From: JAAGZL01 sp050291365
Lineage (GTDB): Bacteria; Pseudomonadota; Gammaproteobacteria; Chromatiales; Chromatiaceae
Direction of reading: 5' to 3'
NCBI GenBank assembly: GCA_050291365.1
Contig: JBNKJS010000044.1
Span: 36,639-100,638 of the forward strand
DNA: 64,000 nucleotides
Each line of letters begins with the position of its first letter. Position 1 is the stretch's first letter. Positions 1 through 8,382 of the stretch are shown one piece after another. Under the pieces are notes generated by a model. The model had not been told where the DNA came from and did not search any database. It saw only the letters and a program-made list of their open reading frames with translations. The translations under genes and the position numbers were made by a program.

Positions 1-255
1 GAGATGTTTCGCGGCACCCTGGACGGTACAACCGTTCACCCGCGCGAAGTTGCAAAGTCCGCCCTAATGAATAACGCTGCTGCTTTAATCTTTGCTCATA
101 ACCATCCGTCAATGGTAGCTGAGCCAAGCCAGGCAGACATCCAGATCACACGCAGACTCTGCGACGCTTTAGCCCTTTTAGATATCCGCGTACTAGATCA
201 TCTAATAATAGCTGGACCTAATCACGCATCACTTGCAGAACTAGGACGCATTTAA
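1..255 (+). CDS. RadC-like JAB/MPN-domain protein, 5' truncated by window edge
   Basis: The frame is open from base 1, so the N-terminus lies outside the window. The translation carries the JAMM metal-binding signature HNHPSMVAEPSQAD (His-x-His-Pro, then Ser and Asp) and the RadC-type lead-in FRGTLDGTTVHPREV. RadC-family proteins are JAB-fold, putative zinc-dependent proteins whose biochemical role is unsettled. Short copies are frequent accessory genes of prophages and integrative elements. Here it lies beyond the lysis genes, on the opposite strand, as expected of an accessory gene near the left prophage end. A strong terminator follows directly. Confidence 0.85.
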   Translation, partial: EMFRGTLDGTTVHPREVAKSALMNNAAALIFAHNHPSMVAEPSQADIQITRRLCDALALLDIRVLDHLIIAGPNHASLAELGRI

Positions 256-264
256 ACAGGAGAG

Positions 265-290
265 CCGCCCCGAAAGGGGCGGTATTTTTT
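265..290 (+). terminator. Rho-independent terminator after radC-like gene
   Basis: A perfect 7-bp GC stem (CCGCCCC / GGGGCGG) with a GAAA loop is followed by a T-rich run. It lies 10 bases after the radC stop codon. Confidence 0.9.
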
Positions 291-293
291 GAC

Positions 294-569
294 ATGACAG
301 ACACACACGGAACATACAAGACAAAGAGAACCGGAAGCCCGCCAGCGCTTAGACCTGGAACGCTTCTGCGGTATTCAGATCCAGAATATACCCCGCCAGA
401 AAAAGAGGAGTTTGCCGCTGTAATCGAATTCGCAGGACTCTCTAGCGCAGAATGCGGCACCGTTCTTGGTGTGGATGCTCGATCAATCAGGCGCTACAAA
501 AGCGGAAGGGAAATACAGTACGCAATATGGAGACTGCTACTTATTGAAACAGGAATAGTTACCGATTAG
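294..569 (+). CDS. Small phage protein with HTH-like segment
   Basis: 91 residues. Residues about 40 to 75 (AAVIEFAGLSSAECGTVLGV then DARSIRRYKSG) look like a helix-turn-helix in which SIRRYKSG would be the recognition helix, so a DNA-binding role is plausible but inferred. The N-terminal 35 residues are polar and proline-rich. The ATG follows the terminator almost immediately and has no clear Shine-Dalgarno, so the start is uncertain. The 3' end overlaps the stop of the convergent Rz gene by 4 bases. Confidence 0.55.
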   Translation: MTDTHGTYKTKRTGSPPALRPGTLLRYSDPEYTPPEKEEFAAVIEFAGLSSAECGTVLGVDARSIRRYKSGREIQYAIWRLLLIETGIVTD

Positions 570-1108
570 CGCAACAGCTTTTGTCTATCGGCCTTTTCTT
601 GTTCTGTCATTAAGCGCTGTATCCATTGATAGCAGGTCTTGGCATATTGGGCCGAGTTGTCGGCGTCTCTGGCGAACGCAAGAAGAAATCCCGTAGCATG
701 TTCTGATAGCCTGGCCCCTCCGGCTCTATCAATAGGCTCGGTGGCGGCGGTGCCATCCGTGGGCATGGGGTCTCTACAGTTCTGTCTATTGCCAGGGTCC
801 CGCAACCCGTCAAGCTGACGAGCAAGACGCTGATTATCAGCAAGGATCTGATCAAGTAGTTGTTCACTTTCAACATGCTTCACCTCTAAACTGGTTGCTA
901 GTTTTTCGTTTTCACGCTCGATTCGCCTTGTGCGTTCCGTTGCTGTTTGCAGCGCCTCTGCAGCCCATTGGTTCGTTGTCGCTATGAGCGCTTCCCATTT
1001 GTTATCTTTGTATTCAGCGGTAAGCCACCACGCGCCGAAAGACCCAGCACAAAACGCAATGACGGCCACAAGAATGACTGTCTTTATATTTAAGGTTTTA
1101 AAAATCAT
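566..1108 (-). CDS. Rz-like i-spanin (inner-membrane spanin subunit)
   Basis: 180 residues with one N-terminal transmembrane helix (about 10 to 30), then a long charged, coiled-coil-prone periplasmic region (about 35 to 105). This is the usual Rz layout. It is the last gene of the lysis cassette, after holin and endolysin, and a second reading frame inside it encodes a proline-rich lipoprotein (Rz1). Spanin pairs link inner and outer membranes and fuse them at the end of lysis in Gram-negative hosts. Identification rests on topology, position and the nested partner rather than on a signature motif. Confidence 0.85.
   Translation of the reverse strand: MIFKTLNIKTVILVAVIAFCAGSFGAWWLTAEYKDNKWEALIATTNQWAAEALQTATERTRRIERENEKLATSLEVKHVESEQLLDQILADNQRLARQLDGLRDPGNRQNCRDPMPTDGTAATEPIDRAGGARLSEHATGFLLAFARDADNSAQYAKTCYQWIQRLMTEQEKADRQKLLR
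610..876 (-). CDS. Rz1-like o-spanin lipoprotein nested inside Rz
   Basis: 88 residues read in a different frame entirely within the Rz-like gene. The N-terminus is a lipoprotein signal: basic residues, the hydrophobic stretch LLIISVLLVS, then lipobox LTGC with the modified Cys at residue 25. The mature part is short and proline-rich (PCPRMAPPPPS and further prolines), typical of Rz1 outer-membrane spanins. Complete out-of-frame embedding is a known Rz/Rz1 arrangement. Both the lipobox and the nesting are visible in the sequence. Confidence 0.9.
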   Translation of the reverse strand: MLKVNNYLIRSLLIISVLLVSLTGCGTLAIDRTVETPCPRMAPPPPSLLIEPEGPGYQNMLRDFFLRSPETPTTRPNMPRPAINGYSA

Positions 1109-1109
1109 G

Positions 1110-1595
1110 CTAACCCTCTCCCATACACTGCCGGTACTCTTTTTGGCGACGTTTTACAAGACCCCTTAGTATGCGCCCGCCCGCTCGGTTCCATCTCAGT
1201 ATCTGGCGACAAGCGCCTTGGTAATCTGGCGGCTGTTGTCGCAACCTTTTTACTAACGTAGATCGACAGAATGCCCCGGTTCCGATGTTATAGGCCAGGC
1301 TAACGTATGCATCCCACTCGTATTGAAATAACGACACATTACCTATGCACCGCCTCATTGCCGTTTCGTACTGGCTTACATCGTCAGAGAGCCGCACAAG
1401 CGCCCTAGTAACTGTAATGGTGTCACCTGCCTTGACCCCTTTAGTGGTACCAAAGCCGATGGTTTGCACTCCTACACCATCGTCATACGCTTTACTGCGA
1501 AAATCTTCGTGTTGAGCAATACCGATCAGCCCGCCAGCAGACAACGTCAACGCAGCAACAATATTACGCACCTGCTTTCTTGTTGGCTTATTCAC
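1110..1595 (-). CDS. SAR endolysin, GH24 lysozyme-like
   Basis: 161 residues. The catalytic E-x8-D-x5-T pattern of T4/P21-type lysozymes is present at E30, D39 and T45 (QHEDFRSKAYDDGVGVQTIG). The N-terminal segment at about 12 to 27 is weakly hydrophobic and rich in Ala and Gly (IVAALTLSAGGLIGIA), which fits a signal-anchor-release sequence. Known SAR endolysins are exported by the Sec system, held inactive in the membrane, and released when the holin collapses the membrane potential. The gene overlaps the upstream holin by 8 bases. Confidence 0.92.
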   Translation of the reverse strand: MNKPTRKQVRNIVAALTLSAGGLIGIAQHEDFRSKAYDDGVGVQTIGFGTTKGVKAGDTITVTRALVRLSDDVSQYETAMRRCIGNVSLFQYEWDAYVSLAYNIGTGAFCRSTLVKRLRQQPPDYQGACRQILRWNRAGGRILRGLVKRRQKEYRQCMGEG

Positions 1596-1800
1596 GGCAG
1601 ACCCCCTTTTGAGCTAGCAGCCTTGTAACAAAGGCCGCACTGATAACAAACAGGCTTAAAGTTGCGAACACTCCCCGTGGTACCAGATCCGCAACAAATG
1701 GCAGTAACGCCTCAATCGCCGTCAGTAGACCTGCAATAAGCATCAAACGAACGCTCCAGGCTTTCTGGAGAATATCTTTCCAGTTACTATGTAGTTTCAC
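1588..1800 (-). CDS. Holin-like small membrane protein
   Basis: 70 residues with an amphipathic N-terminus (WKDILQKAWSVRLM) and two hydrophobic segments (about 18 to 38 and 44 to 62), ending in a charged tail. Size, topology and position just upstream of the SAR endolysin fit a holin. With a SAR endolysin the expected type is a pinholin or small-hole holin, but that is inference. It overlaps both neighbours, as is typical of lysis cassettes. Confidence 0.75.
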   Translation of the reverse strand: MKLHSNWKDILQKAWSVRLMLIAGLLTAIEALLPFVADLVPRGVFATLSLFVISAAFVTRLLAQKGVCRE

Positions 1801-2071
1801 TTTCCATATCCGCGTTGCTGTACTCAGCAGGTAAGTGTTTTCTCTCTGCCTCTGATAGATAAGAACCGAAACAGTGGCCTTTCTGCCAAAAGAATAAAGC
1901 GTCTATAAAAATCCTGAATCTATCCCACTTCTCACTATCTCGGCCTCGCCTCCAGGCCCTAGCGGATATCGTCTCGTCGGCGTACCCCTGTTCAATGTTG
2001 TGGAAAAGTGGCCTCAACAGGTTAGGCAGCGTATTTAAGAACTGGTCGATAGAAATAGCAATCTGCTTCAT
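1787..2071 (-). CDS. Conserved phage protein of unknown function
   Basis: 94 residues. The segment GYADETISARAWRRG followed by DALFFWQKGHCFGSY and HLPAEY resembles a small protein I recall from many prophages of Pseudomonas-like hosts, usually next to lysis genes. No enzymatic or membrane motif is visible; the protein is rich in aromatic and charged residues. It overlaps the holin by 14 bases and the upstream DUF4376-like gene by 4 bases (ATGA), so it is co-translated with the late operon. Confidence 0.7.
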   Translation of the reverse strand: MKQIAISIDQFLNTLPNLLRPLFHNIEQGYADETISARAWRRGRDSEKWDRFRIFIDALFFWQKGHCFGSYLSEAERKHLPAEYSNADMESETT

Positions 2072-2613
2072 ACAACCACTTCCTCAGCAGGCCAAGGCCA
2101 AACTACAGCATCAACTTCCTCTTCAGTTGTTGCGTCTTCAATAGCTTGCTTTAATTGCCTTGCAATCATGTGTTGTGTGTAAACGTGTGTCGCAGCAGCA
2201 GCCCCTAACCCCTTCAGCAATACATCATCCATAGGTACATCTAAGTTATCTGCATTACGCCAGGAGAAGCCATCGGGTAGAGGAGAACCGGCAAGTAGAT
2301 TAGCAACTGCACCAGTTATTTTTGCGACACTGACAGGATCACAATCAAACATGCCATAAGAAACCGTATCTACCGCATACTCAAAACCAGAAGCTATCGC
2401 TTGGTCGCGTTCTGAGTTAATAGTCTTTTTGCGTTTCTCTTTAAGCTTATCTAGGTTAACTGGGGCTTCTGGTGTTGGGATAACCTCAGTGATACCGTCA
2501 TTCAGCGCCTCAACTAACTCATCAGAACTGAATAATTTAAGGTTGCCGTAGGTTTTCCCTGAGACACCTGTAAGCCCACGGAAACCGGTCTTACCATTTA
2601 CGTCTTTATACAT
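2068..2613 (-). CDS. DUF4376-like tail-associated protein
   Basis: 181 residues. The middle and C-terminal part (from about residue 60: KKTINSERDQAIASGFEYAV, then MFDCDPVSVAKITG, and a W-R-N-A-D-N turn) matches the pattern of DUF4376 proteins, which are often encoded directly after tail fibre genes and are thought to be fibre components or assembly factors. The start codon overlaps the stop of the upstream SPRY protein. The assignment is from sequence pattern only; the function is unproven for the family. Confidence 0.65.
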   Translation of the reverse strand: MYKDVNGKTGFRGLTGVSGKTYGNLKLFSSDELVEALNDGITEVIPTPEAPVNLDKLKEKRKKTINSERDQAIASGFEYAVDTVSYGMFDCDPVSVAKITGAVANLLAGSPLPDGFSWRNADNLDVPMDDVLLKGLGAAAATHVYTQHMIARQLKQAIEDATTEEEVDAVVWPWPAEEVVV

Positions 2614-4883
2614 TACTGCGCCCTCGCATATTTGAATGGAGCCTCAGCAAAGGCTATGAATATATAGTCACCACTGGAAGCGTTCTGCGCTGCATCAGAT
2701 GTACGAACCTTAAACCCATTTGAAAGGAGGTCTACATCCACCTGACTGCCTGTGTTCTCTGCGTCAGCACCGTTTGCTCTAAGCTGTGCCCTACATGGGT
2801 TACTACCTGGACGGTGAGCATCATAAACACCCCACTCACTAGCAGCATCAGCTCTCTTTAGCATCACAAACGCTGGTCTGAACCCACAGTAAACAAAAGG
2901 CCCATCAGTGGAACCATTGCCAGTGTAGGAGCCGATCTTGGAGAACCCTTCGACAGATGCGAACAAGTAGTTTATGTAGTCAGCGCCACTTTCATTACCG
3001 TATGCTGTATCTGGTGGGGTAAATACTGAAGCAGTGAAGTTGCTATACCCAGCCCACATGCTGCCGTTCTTAGCGTTTGTAGTATTCAGCCAAATACCGT
3101 AATTTCCACCTAAGTCTTTATGCCAACAAGACCAACCATAATCAGTACCACCGCTACGTTTCTTTGTAATCACAAACTCAGGGACAACCCCTAAAGTATG
3201 GTTAAGTAAACGGCCACTGCTAGTAGTCCCATCTCCTGTATAAGAAACAATATCAAAACCTGGGATAGCTCCTTCATTCCAGCACCACGCTACATATTCA
3301 CTACCACTTTCATTCACACCGGCAGACGCGCCTACTGTGAGTCCATCGACGTTGAAGGCTGTTATTTCACCACCGCCGCCGTACTCAGCATTCGTGAGGT
3401 TAGTGAATAGAGTGCTAGGCAATCCACGGACACTATCACTAATCCTGTGATCGTATGTAGCGCCCCGATGCTTTATCCATGCTAAGTCTGGACTGAACTC
3501 AAAACCCGTAATGTTATGACCTGCCGCACCATCACCGGTATAAGTAGCCACGTTGAAGTACTGCTTGGGGTTTGCAATCTCTGGTTCGGGTAGGTTTGCT
3601 GTGCAGAGTGCGTTAAATCCAGATGGCGGGGTGTAGTAGAATTCTCCAATCCCGTTGGCATCAGAGTTGCCTTGTGCTGTTTTATTGCCACCAAAAGAAG
3701 AGTCTTGGCCAAAATTCCATCTAGCAGAATCACCACCTCCCAAATACCCAGAGATAGTGCAATCTTGAGGTGCCAAAGGAATAGAGCCTTGAAGCACATT
3801 ATTTTTATAAAAATAAACTAATGAGCTTTCTGCATCGTATGCAACCCCAATAACATCCCCAGTGGTGTACGTTGCCCATCCAGTACCACCTGTATAAGTT
3901 CCGTCACTATAATAAGCTACATAAAAATCACGAGGTCGGCGGCTAACGTCAATCGTATATGTTCCTGTTACAGTTCCAACTAAACATTCCGCATACCACT
4001 TTCCATTATTAATTGCCGTTGTTGACGAGTAGACAGTAGAGGTGGCACTCACTGCTAAGTTACCTTCAGATAGCGTTTCGTCGTTGATAGTAGGGTGTAT
4101 GTCTTCCAAAACATTTAGAGTGCAGAAGTTATTAGTCGGCGTGTCTATAACCTGATGATCAGCGGTGAACCCAGAGTCAGTAAAATCATTACCGTTGCCA
4201 CTTACATCCTTGCCGAAGTGAGTAGCATCTGAGAAATCTAAATGAACGCCGTTGGTTCCGTAGGAGCCTGAGTAGGCTTTTGGTTGCCAGTTGCCGTTTG
4301 CGTCAAACTCGCCAAATGAATCTGCCCCTAATGCCTGTCCGTCAATGAAATGGACATCTGATAAGATATAATCCCCTTCGTTTGATGTTGAATACCACCT
4401 ACCAATCCTTGATGTGTATGCCGAAGTGTTTATTTCTAAACTAGAGTTTTGTGTAGGGTATGTACCAGATAGGCTTGCAGTTTCTCCGTTAACTTCAATA
4501 ATACACCTATCACTGGCTACCGCCTGAGTAGTGTCGACTTTGATATTAATCGCGTAAAAAGATGAAGCGTCTCGGAATACAGCTAGTGTGCTTAACGTAA
4601 GCCCTGACCCACTAAACCAAAGGCCAATCGTGTCATCTGGTGAGAAGAGTACCCATATTAAATTCCCCGAGCCGTTATTGTCATCAGAGTAGAAAATCGT
4701 TTGGTTTGTGCTTAGTTTTGTACGTTTTACGTTCAGGCTTAAAGTAAACTTTTGTTGACTGCCTGAAGCTGTAGGAGTCCTGCTTAAATAATTAACATCC
4801 CCACTATCAAACACCGCAGAGTTATCAATCAGATAGTTACCACTCTGCACTACCCTCCCTGCAAATAAAGGTACCGGCAACAT
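2613..4883 (-). CDS. Large tail spike/fibre protein with LamG- and SPRY-like domains
   Basis: 756 residues. The first 200 residues look like a concanavalin-type (LamG-like) fold (KFTLSLNVKRTKLS, then IGRWYSTSNEGDYILSDVHF). Residues about 280 to 400 (NNGKWYAECLVGT, then DVIGVAYDAESSLVYFYKNN and W-N-F-G-Q-D) fit a B30.2/SPRY domain. The C-terminal half repeats TGDG or TGNG blocks (VATYTGDGAAGHNITGFEFS, IVSYTGDGTTSSGRLLNHTL, KIGSYTGNGSTDGP) with conserved Trp residues, a module I recall from phage tail proteins. It is probably an adhesin or receptor-binding protein on the virion; the ligand is unknown. Confidence 0.7.
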   Translation of the reverse strand: MLPVPLFAGRVVQSGNYLIDNSAVFDSGDVNYLSRTPTASGSQQKFTLSLNVKRTKLSTNQTIFYSDDNNGSGNLIWVLFSPDDTIGLWFSGSGLTLSTLAVFRDASSFYAINIKVDTTQAVASDRCIIEVNGETASLSGTYPTQNSSLEINTSAYTSRIGRWYSTSNEGDYILSDVHFIDGQALGADSFGEFDANGNWQPKAYSGSYGTNGVHLDFSDATHFGKDVSGNGNDFTDSGFTADHQVIDTPTNNFCTLNVLEDIHPTINDETLSEGNLAVSATSTVYSSTTAINNGKWYAECLVGTVTGTYTIDVSRRPRDFYVAYYSDGTYTGGTGWATYTTGDVIGVAYDAESSLVYFYKNNVLQGSIPLAPQDCTISGYLGGGDSARWNFGQDSSFGGNKTAQGNSDANGIGEFYYTPPSGFNALCTANLPEPEIANPKQYFNVATYTGDGAAGHNITGFEFSPDLAWIKHRGATYDHRISDSVRGLPSTLFTNLTNAEYGGGGEITAFNVDGLTVGASAGVNESGSEYVAWCWNEGAIPGFDIVSYTGDGTTSSGRLLNHTLGVVPEFVITKKRSGGTDYGWSCWHKDLGGNYGIWLNTTNAKNGSMWAGYSNFTASVFTPPDTAYGNESGADYINYLFASVEGFSKIGSYTGNGSTDGPFVYCGFRPAFVMLKRADAASEWGVYDAHRPGSNPCRAQLRANGADAENTGSQVDVDLLSNGFKVRTSDAAQNASSGDYIFIAFAEAPFKYARAQ

Positions 4884-6637
4884 TAGCCAATCCCCGTTAT
4901 TTCAACAGTGGTTAAAGTGTCTGAGTGCTTGATTACAAGGCACTGGTACTCTGTGCTTGCAGCAAGATCAGGGATAGTGCCTACAGCACTTACCCCCGCG
5001 CCCAATGTGACCGTATAAGGCCCAGACGCATCGGCAGATAAAAGAATCACACAGCCGCCATAAGAGCCGTCTGCTGGTTCGTTAATGGTTACATTGCCAG
5101 TGACCGCCCTCACTTTCAGCCATTCGGCAGTAAGGTCTGGAGTAATTGTGTTTGATGCCAGGGTCTCTATATCTGTAGTAAAACCAACAGTTAAATTCCC
5201 GGAAGAGCCAGCCATTAGCGCGCCAGCAGCCTCAACATTCGTCGCGTCGGTTACGTCTGCACCATCTTCAACATTAAGAGCAGATCGCAGAGCGGCAGCC
5301 GTGATCGCACCAACAAGCCCAGCAACCGACTGCACCGCATCAGTTGCATCCAATTTTGTCCAGTTACCCGCGTATGTGGTTGTTGAGGCGTTATCAACCT
5401 TTGCAATCAATCGATCATCGACAGCGAACTCAACGCCATCAACAGTACCGGCAACAGAGACAGTATAGAACCACCCTGTTTCAGCAGCTCCAGCCCCAGG
5501 AAACGAACCTGCAGACGCATCCCAACTATCTTTATAGACCATGCCGTTAGCAAGAGCAGCTATGTCGGTCTCCATCTGATCTAGGTCGACATTCTGAGTC
5601 ACTGTTAAGTAACCCAGCTTAGTCCGCTCTGCCGCTGTCAGTATCTTTGCGGCACCCTCAACCATATTATCCATGCTAAAGGCGTCACCTGACACACTCC
5701 CTGGATCATAGGTAGACGCCAGCATGTCGCCGCCGCCAGCAAGCTGCACCCACTTTATCCCTGATGGCTCGGCACTATCGACGCTAAGCACATAACCGTT
5801 TGTACCAACTGGCAGCACAACCGGCGCGCCAGATCCGGTAAAAGCAATAATGTTGCCTTTGGCGGTGCCGATTGCTTTCATCAGCGCGCCTGCCGCGTCT
5901 ACGTTTGTTGCGTCGGTTACGTCTGCACCATCTTCAACATTAAGAGCAGATCGCAGAGCGGGAGCTGTGATCGCCCCAACAAGCCCAGCAACAGACTGCA
6001 CCGCATCAGTAGCGTCTACCTTTGTCCAGTTACCCGCGTATGTGGTTGCTGAGGCGTTATCAACTTTTGCAATCAACCGGTCATCGACAGCGAACTCTAC
6101 GCCATCAACAGTACCGGCAACAGATACGGTATAGAACCACCCTATTTCTGCAGACCCAGCACCTGGAAACGAACCTGCAGACGCATCCCAGCTATCCTTG
6201 TAGACCATGCCGTTAGCAAGGGCGGCTATGTCGGTCTCCATCTGATCTAAGTCGACATTCTGAGTCACCGCCAAGTAACCAAGTTTAGTCCGCTCTGCCG
6301 ATGTCAGTATCTTTGCGACACCCTCAACCATGTTATCCATGCTGAAAGCATCACCAGCAACATTACCTGGGTCATAGATAGAAGCCAGCATGTCGCCGCC
6401 GCCAGTTACCGGCGCGCCGGTTGATAGCACGAAAACAGGAACCCAAGCTGTATCTGCCGCATTCCTAATTTTATATAGGTCTGTAGCCTCATGCGCCCAA
6501 CCCATAAATGGATGCGTTGGGCTTGGCTCAGTATTTCCATTACTGTTTTGTGTTACAAGCGCCATAATAGCCGCATTGATATTCGTCCTAAATGCAGGGA
6601 ACAGGCTGTTTTCTATATCATAATCATGCTGTGACAT
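4883..6637 (-). CDS. Tail fibre-like protein with internal tandem duplication
   Basis: 584 residues between J-like genes and the SPRY protein. It contains two nearly identical blocks of about 175 residues beginning GGGDMLASxYDPGxVxGDAF and ending in ALNVEDGADVTDATNVxAAG, separated by a short different segment (GTAKGNIIAFTGSG and following). Such repeats in fibre shafts usually extend length. The last 80 residues (SNTITPDLTAEWLKVRAVTG and following) resemble C-terminal domains of other phage fibres. No catalytic motif is visible. The start overlaps nothing upstream; the stop overlaps the next gene. Confidence 0.7.
   Translation of the reverse strand: MSQHDYDIENSLFPAFRTNINAAIMALVTQNSNGNTEPSPTHPFMGWAHEATDLYKIRNAADTAWVPVFVLSTGAPVTGGGDMLASIYDPGNVAGDAFSMDNMVEGVAKILTSAERTKLGYLAVTQNVDLDQMETDIAALANGMVYKDSWDASAGSFPGAGSAEIGWFYTVSVAGTVDGVEFAVDDRLIAKVDNASATTYAGNWTKVDATDAVQSVAGLVGAITAPALRSALNVEDGADVTDATNVDAAGALMKAIGTAKGNIIAFTGSGAPVVLPVGTNGYVLSVDSAEPSGIKWVQLAGGGDMLASTYDPGSVSGDAFSMDNMVEGAAKILTAAERTKLGYLTVTQNVDLDQMETDIAALANGMVYKDSWDASAGSFPGAGAAETGWFYTVSVAGTVDGVEFAVDDRLIAKVDNASTTTYAGNWTKLDATDAVQSVAGLVGAITAAALRSALNVEDGADVTDATNVEAAGALMAGSSGNLTVGFTTDIETLASNTITPDLTAEWLKVRAVTGNVTINEPADGSYGGCVILLSADASGPYTVTLGAGVSAVGTIPDLAASTEYQCLVIKHSDTLTTVEITGIG
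5215..5739. repeat. Internal repeat, copy 2 (C-terminal side of fibre)
   Basis: This 525-bp stretch matches 5881-6405 at a constant offset of 666 bp with only scattered, mostly silent differences. The offset is exactly 222 codons, so the duplication keeps frame. Confidence 0.9.
5881..6405. repeat. Internal repeat, copy 1 (N-terminal side of fibre)
   Basis: Partner of 5215-5739. The 141 bp between copies encodes a distinct linker. High similarity points to a recent duplication or ongoing gene conversion. Confidence 0.9.
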
Positions 6638-6647
6638 TATTTAGATC

Positions 6648-6992
6648 CTATGGATTCTTTAGTGCGTTGATATCTGCATCAATCTGCTGCAAGGCTCTTT
6701 TGATTAGAGATGCGGTTTCTATGTCGCCCTGCTCAGGGTATGGGTACCCTTCGTTAGTTGTGAAATCGCGGGTTATGGCATAGCTCAATCCGCTGCCGGT
6801 GGTGCCAGCGTAGCTCGCGGTTAAGGTGATCTGTCCGTCACTATCAACCGAGCCGACTTCGTACCATGCGTTATCGCCTGGCCGGGTGAACAGATCCCCG
6901 TTGGATACTTCCGCAAGCCAGGATGTACCAACACCAGTTACCACTTGCGAACCATTGGTAACGCTTACTGTTCCGGTTTTGTATTGCGCCAT
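6648..6992 (-). CDS. Small fibre-associated phage protein
   Basis: 114 residues starting MAQYKTGTVSVTNGSQVVTG, a beta-rich pattern (TGTVSVTNGSxxVTGxGTxW, then GDLF and ITLTASYAGTTGSG) that I recall from short proteins or N-terminal domains next to phage tail fibres. Its C-terminal 30 residues (IETASLIKRALQQIDADINA) form a likely helix. It may attach the fibre or act as a small baseplate component; this is inference. It is the first gene after a terminator, so it may depend on read-through or antitermination. Confidence 0.65.
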   Translation of the reverse strand: MAQYKTGTVSVTNGSQVVTGVGTSWLAEVSNGDLFTRPGDNAWYEVGSVDSDGQITLTASYAGTTGSGLSYAITRDFTTNEGYPYPEQGDIETASLIKRALQQIDADINALKNP

Positions 6993-7004
6993 TTTTTATA
7001 CTCA

Positions 7005-7028
7005 ACAAAAAACCCGCCGGAGCGGGTT
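7005..7028 (-). terminator. Intrinsic terminator inside the tail operon
   Basis: Read on the minus strand: a 7-bp stem (AACCCGC / GCGGGTT) with TCCG loop followed by a T run. It lies between the tail-tip genes and the fibre genes. Confidence 0.85.
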
Positions 7029-7052
7029 CTATTTAATATTCATGTTTAATCG

Positions 7053-8060
7053 CTAATCGTAATTCGCGCCATCGATCACAGGGATATAAGCAGGCAGACT
7101 GTGATATACATCTGTAATACCGCTGGCTGGTGCAGATGTAACCGCATCCATTGAGATCACGTCCATTTCAAACGCGCCTGCATCAATATCTTGCGTGGTA
7201 TCGTTGTACGTTAACCCGCCGAACAGTCCGTACACTTTCCATGACGGCCAATAGTTGATCTTGTTGCCGCATTTGTATTTGACTATGTACCCTGTCCCAG
7301 TCCAAACCAGATACGATTCCCTGGTCCCGATCTGCTGCGCCCCATCTGTGTAATAGTGGTCATATCGCGCAAAATCCACTGAGAGAAACGCCTGCTTGCT
7401 TAGGCTGCCTAAATCAGACTTGGATCTTTCCAGAGTCGTTGTTGTCATCTCCAGGGCGGTCGTTAATGATGAGACCTCGACTATCTCTTTTATTACAAGC
7501 GGCTTAGCCCTTGTAGAAAAAGTGACCTCTCCCGACTTATATAGCTCTATCCCCCAGGTGTCAGAGTCTAAAGACTCCGTGTTTACCTCATCGAAGCAAT
7601 ACAAGTCCATATCGCTCAGCGCGCCGGAGCGCACCCCAGCAGGATAACCAACGGCAACCTTAATAGCCCATTGATTAAACCCAGTAACAGGATCTGTTGA
7701 CCCGGTTGCCTCAATACCAATTACAGTTGCAGCTACCCCGCTTTGCGAATAGATAAATACAAGTGGCTCAACTTTTGAATATATATGGTATGTAAAAAAA
7801 CCGATGGTATCGGTTAGATCTCTATTCCATCCTTTGTTTACACAGGAATAGAAATCACTATATACCCATATCTCCCGGCGCGGAGACCCCACAGCTTCTT
7901 CCCATGTCCCACCGTTTCTTTGCCTGATAAACTTCACCCCTGGATCATCATAAGGGTAATAGGCCGATACAAACGTCGGCTTTCCTGCGTAGATTAAAGA
8001 CTTCTCATTAGATGAGATACAAAGGTTCTGATTGAACCCTGTTACCTTTATTCCATACAT
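7053..8060 (-). CDS. Phage tail-region protein of unknown function
   Basis: 335 residues, no transmembrane segment. It begins MYGIKVTGFNQNLCISSNEK, which resembles the N-termini of beta-rich proteins encoded after lambda J-like genes in some siphophages. Aromatic-rich segments (DFYSCVNKGWNRDLTD, YFDEV-like and KINYWPSWKVYG) suggest an all-beta virion protein. Position between J and the fibres suggests a tail-tip or fibre-attachment role. It starts 1 base from the end of the next upstream gene. Confidence 0.6.
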   Translation of the reverse strand: MYGIKVTGFNQNLCISSNEKSLIYAGKPTFVSAYYPYDDPGVKFIRQRNGGTWEEAVGSPRREIWVYSDFYSCVNKGWNRDLTDTIGFFTYHIYSKVEPLVFIYSQSGVAATVIGIEATGSTDPVTGFNQWAIKVAVGYPAGVRSGALSDMDLYCFDEVNTESLDSDTWGIELYKSGEVTFSTRAKPLVIKEIVEVSSLTTALEMTTTTLERSKSDLGSLSKQAFLSVDFARYDHYYTDGAQQIGTRESYLVWTGTGYIVKYKCGNKINYWPSWKVYGLFGGLTYNDTTQDIDAGAFEMDVISMDAVTSAPASGITDVYHSLPAYIPVIDGANYD

Positions 8061-8061
8061 A

Positions 8062-8382
8062 TCAATACACCAGCACGAACAGAGTTACACTCTTTGCGCC
8101 GTTCATTGATACACCAGGAGACCAATCTACAGTAAAGCTACCCCCGCCGTTATCAGTAACGCCAATATCCATCACATTAAATGGCAGGATGCCGTTTTTA
8201 TCCAAAGAGACATCCAGCTCTTGCGTTTGGGTAACTTTGATATTGTTGCCGAATAGCCCCGTATAGTTTTGAGAGCCGGTATCTGTTGGTGCTACTGTAA
8301 TGGTATCCAAGATCATTACAGAGAACTCTAGCGACGAGAAAGCTAATATCCCGTTTTTGTATGTCTCAAACCCATATGGCAT
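8062..8382 (-). CDS. Small phage tail-region protein of unknown function
   Basis: 106 residues beginning MPYGFETYKNGILAFSSLEF, with a repeated NGIL-F/S-F pattern (KNGILAFSSLEFSVM and KNGILPFNVMDIGV). All predicted structure is beta. It overlaps the J stop codon by one base (TAATG-like coupling) and is followed at once by the 335-residue protein, whose N-terminus (MYGIKV) has a similar flavour. Both may be tail-tip decorations; function is not known. Confidence 0.6.
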   Translation of the reverse strand: MPYGFETYKNGILAFSSLEFSVMILDTITVAPTDTGSQNYTGLFGNNIKVTQTQELDVSLDKNGILPFNVMDIGVTDNGGGSFTVDWSPGVSMNGAKSVTLFVLVY

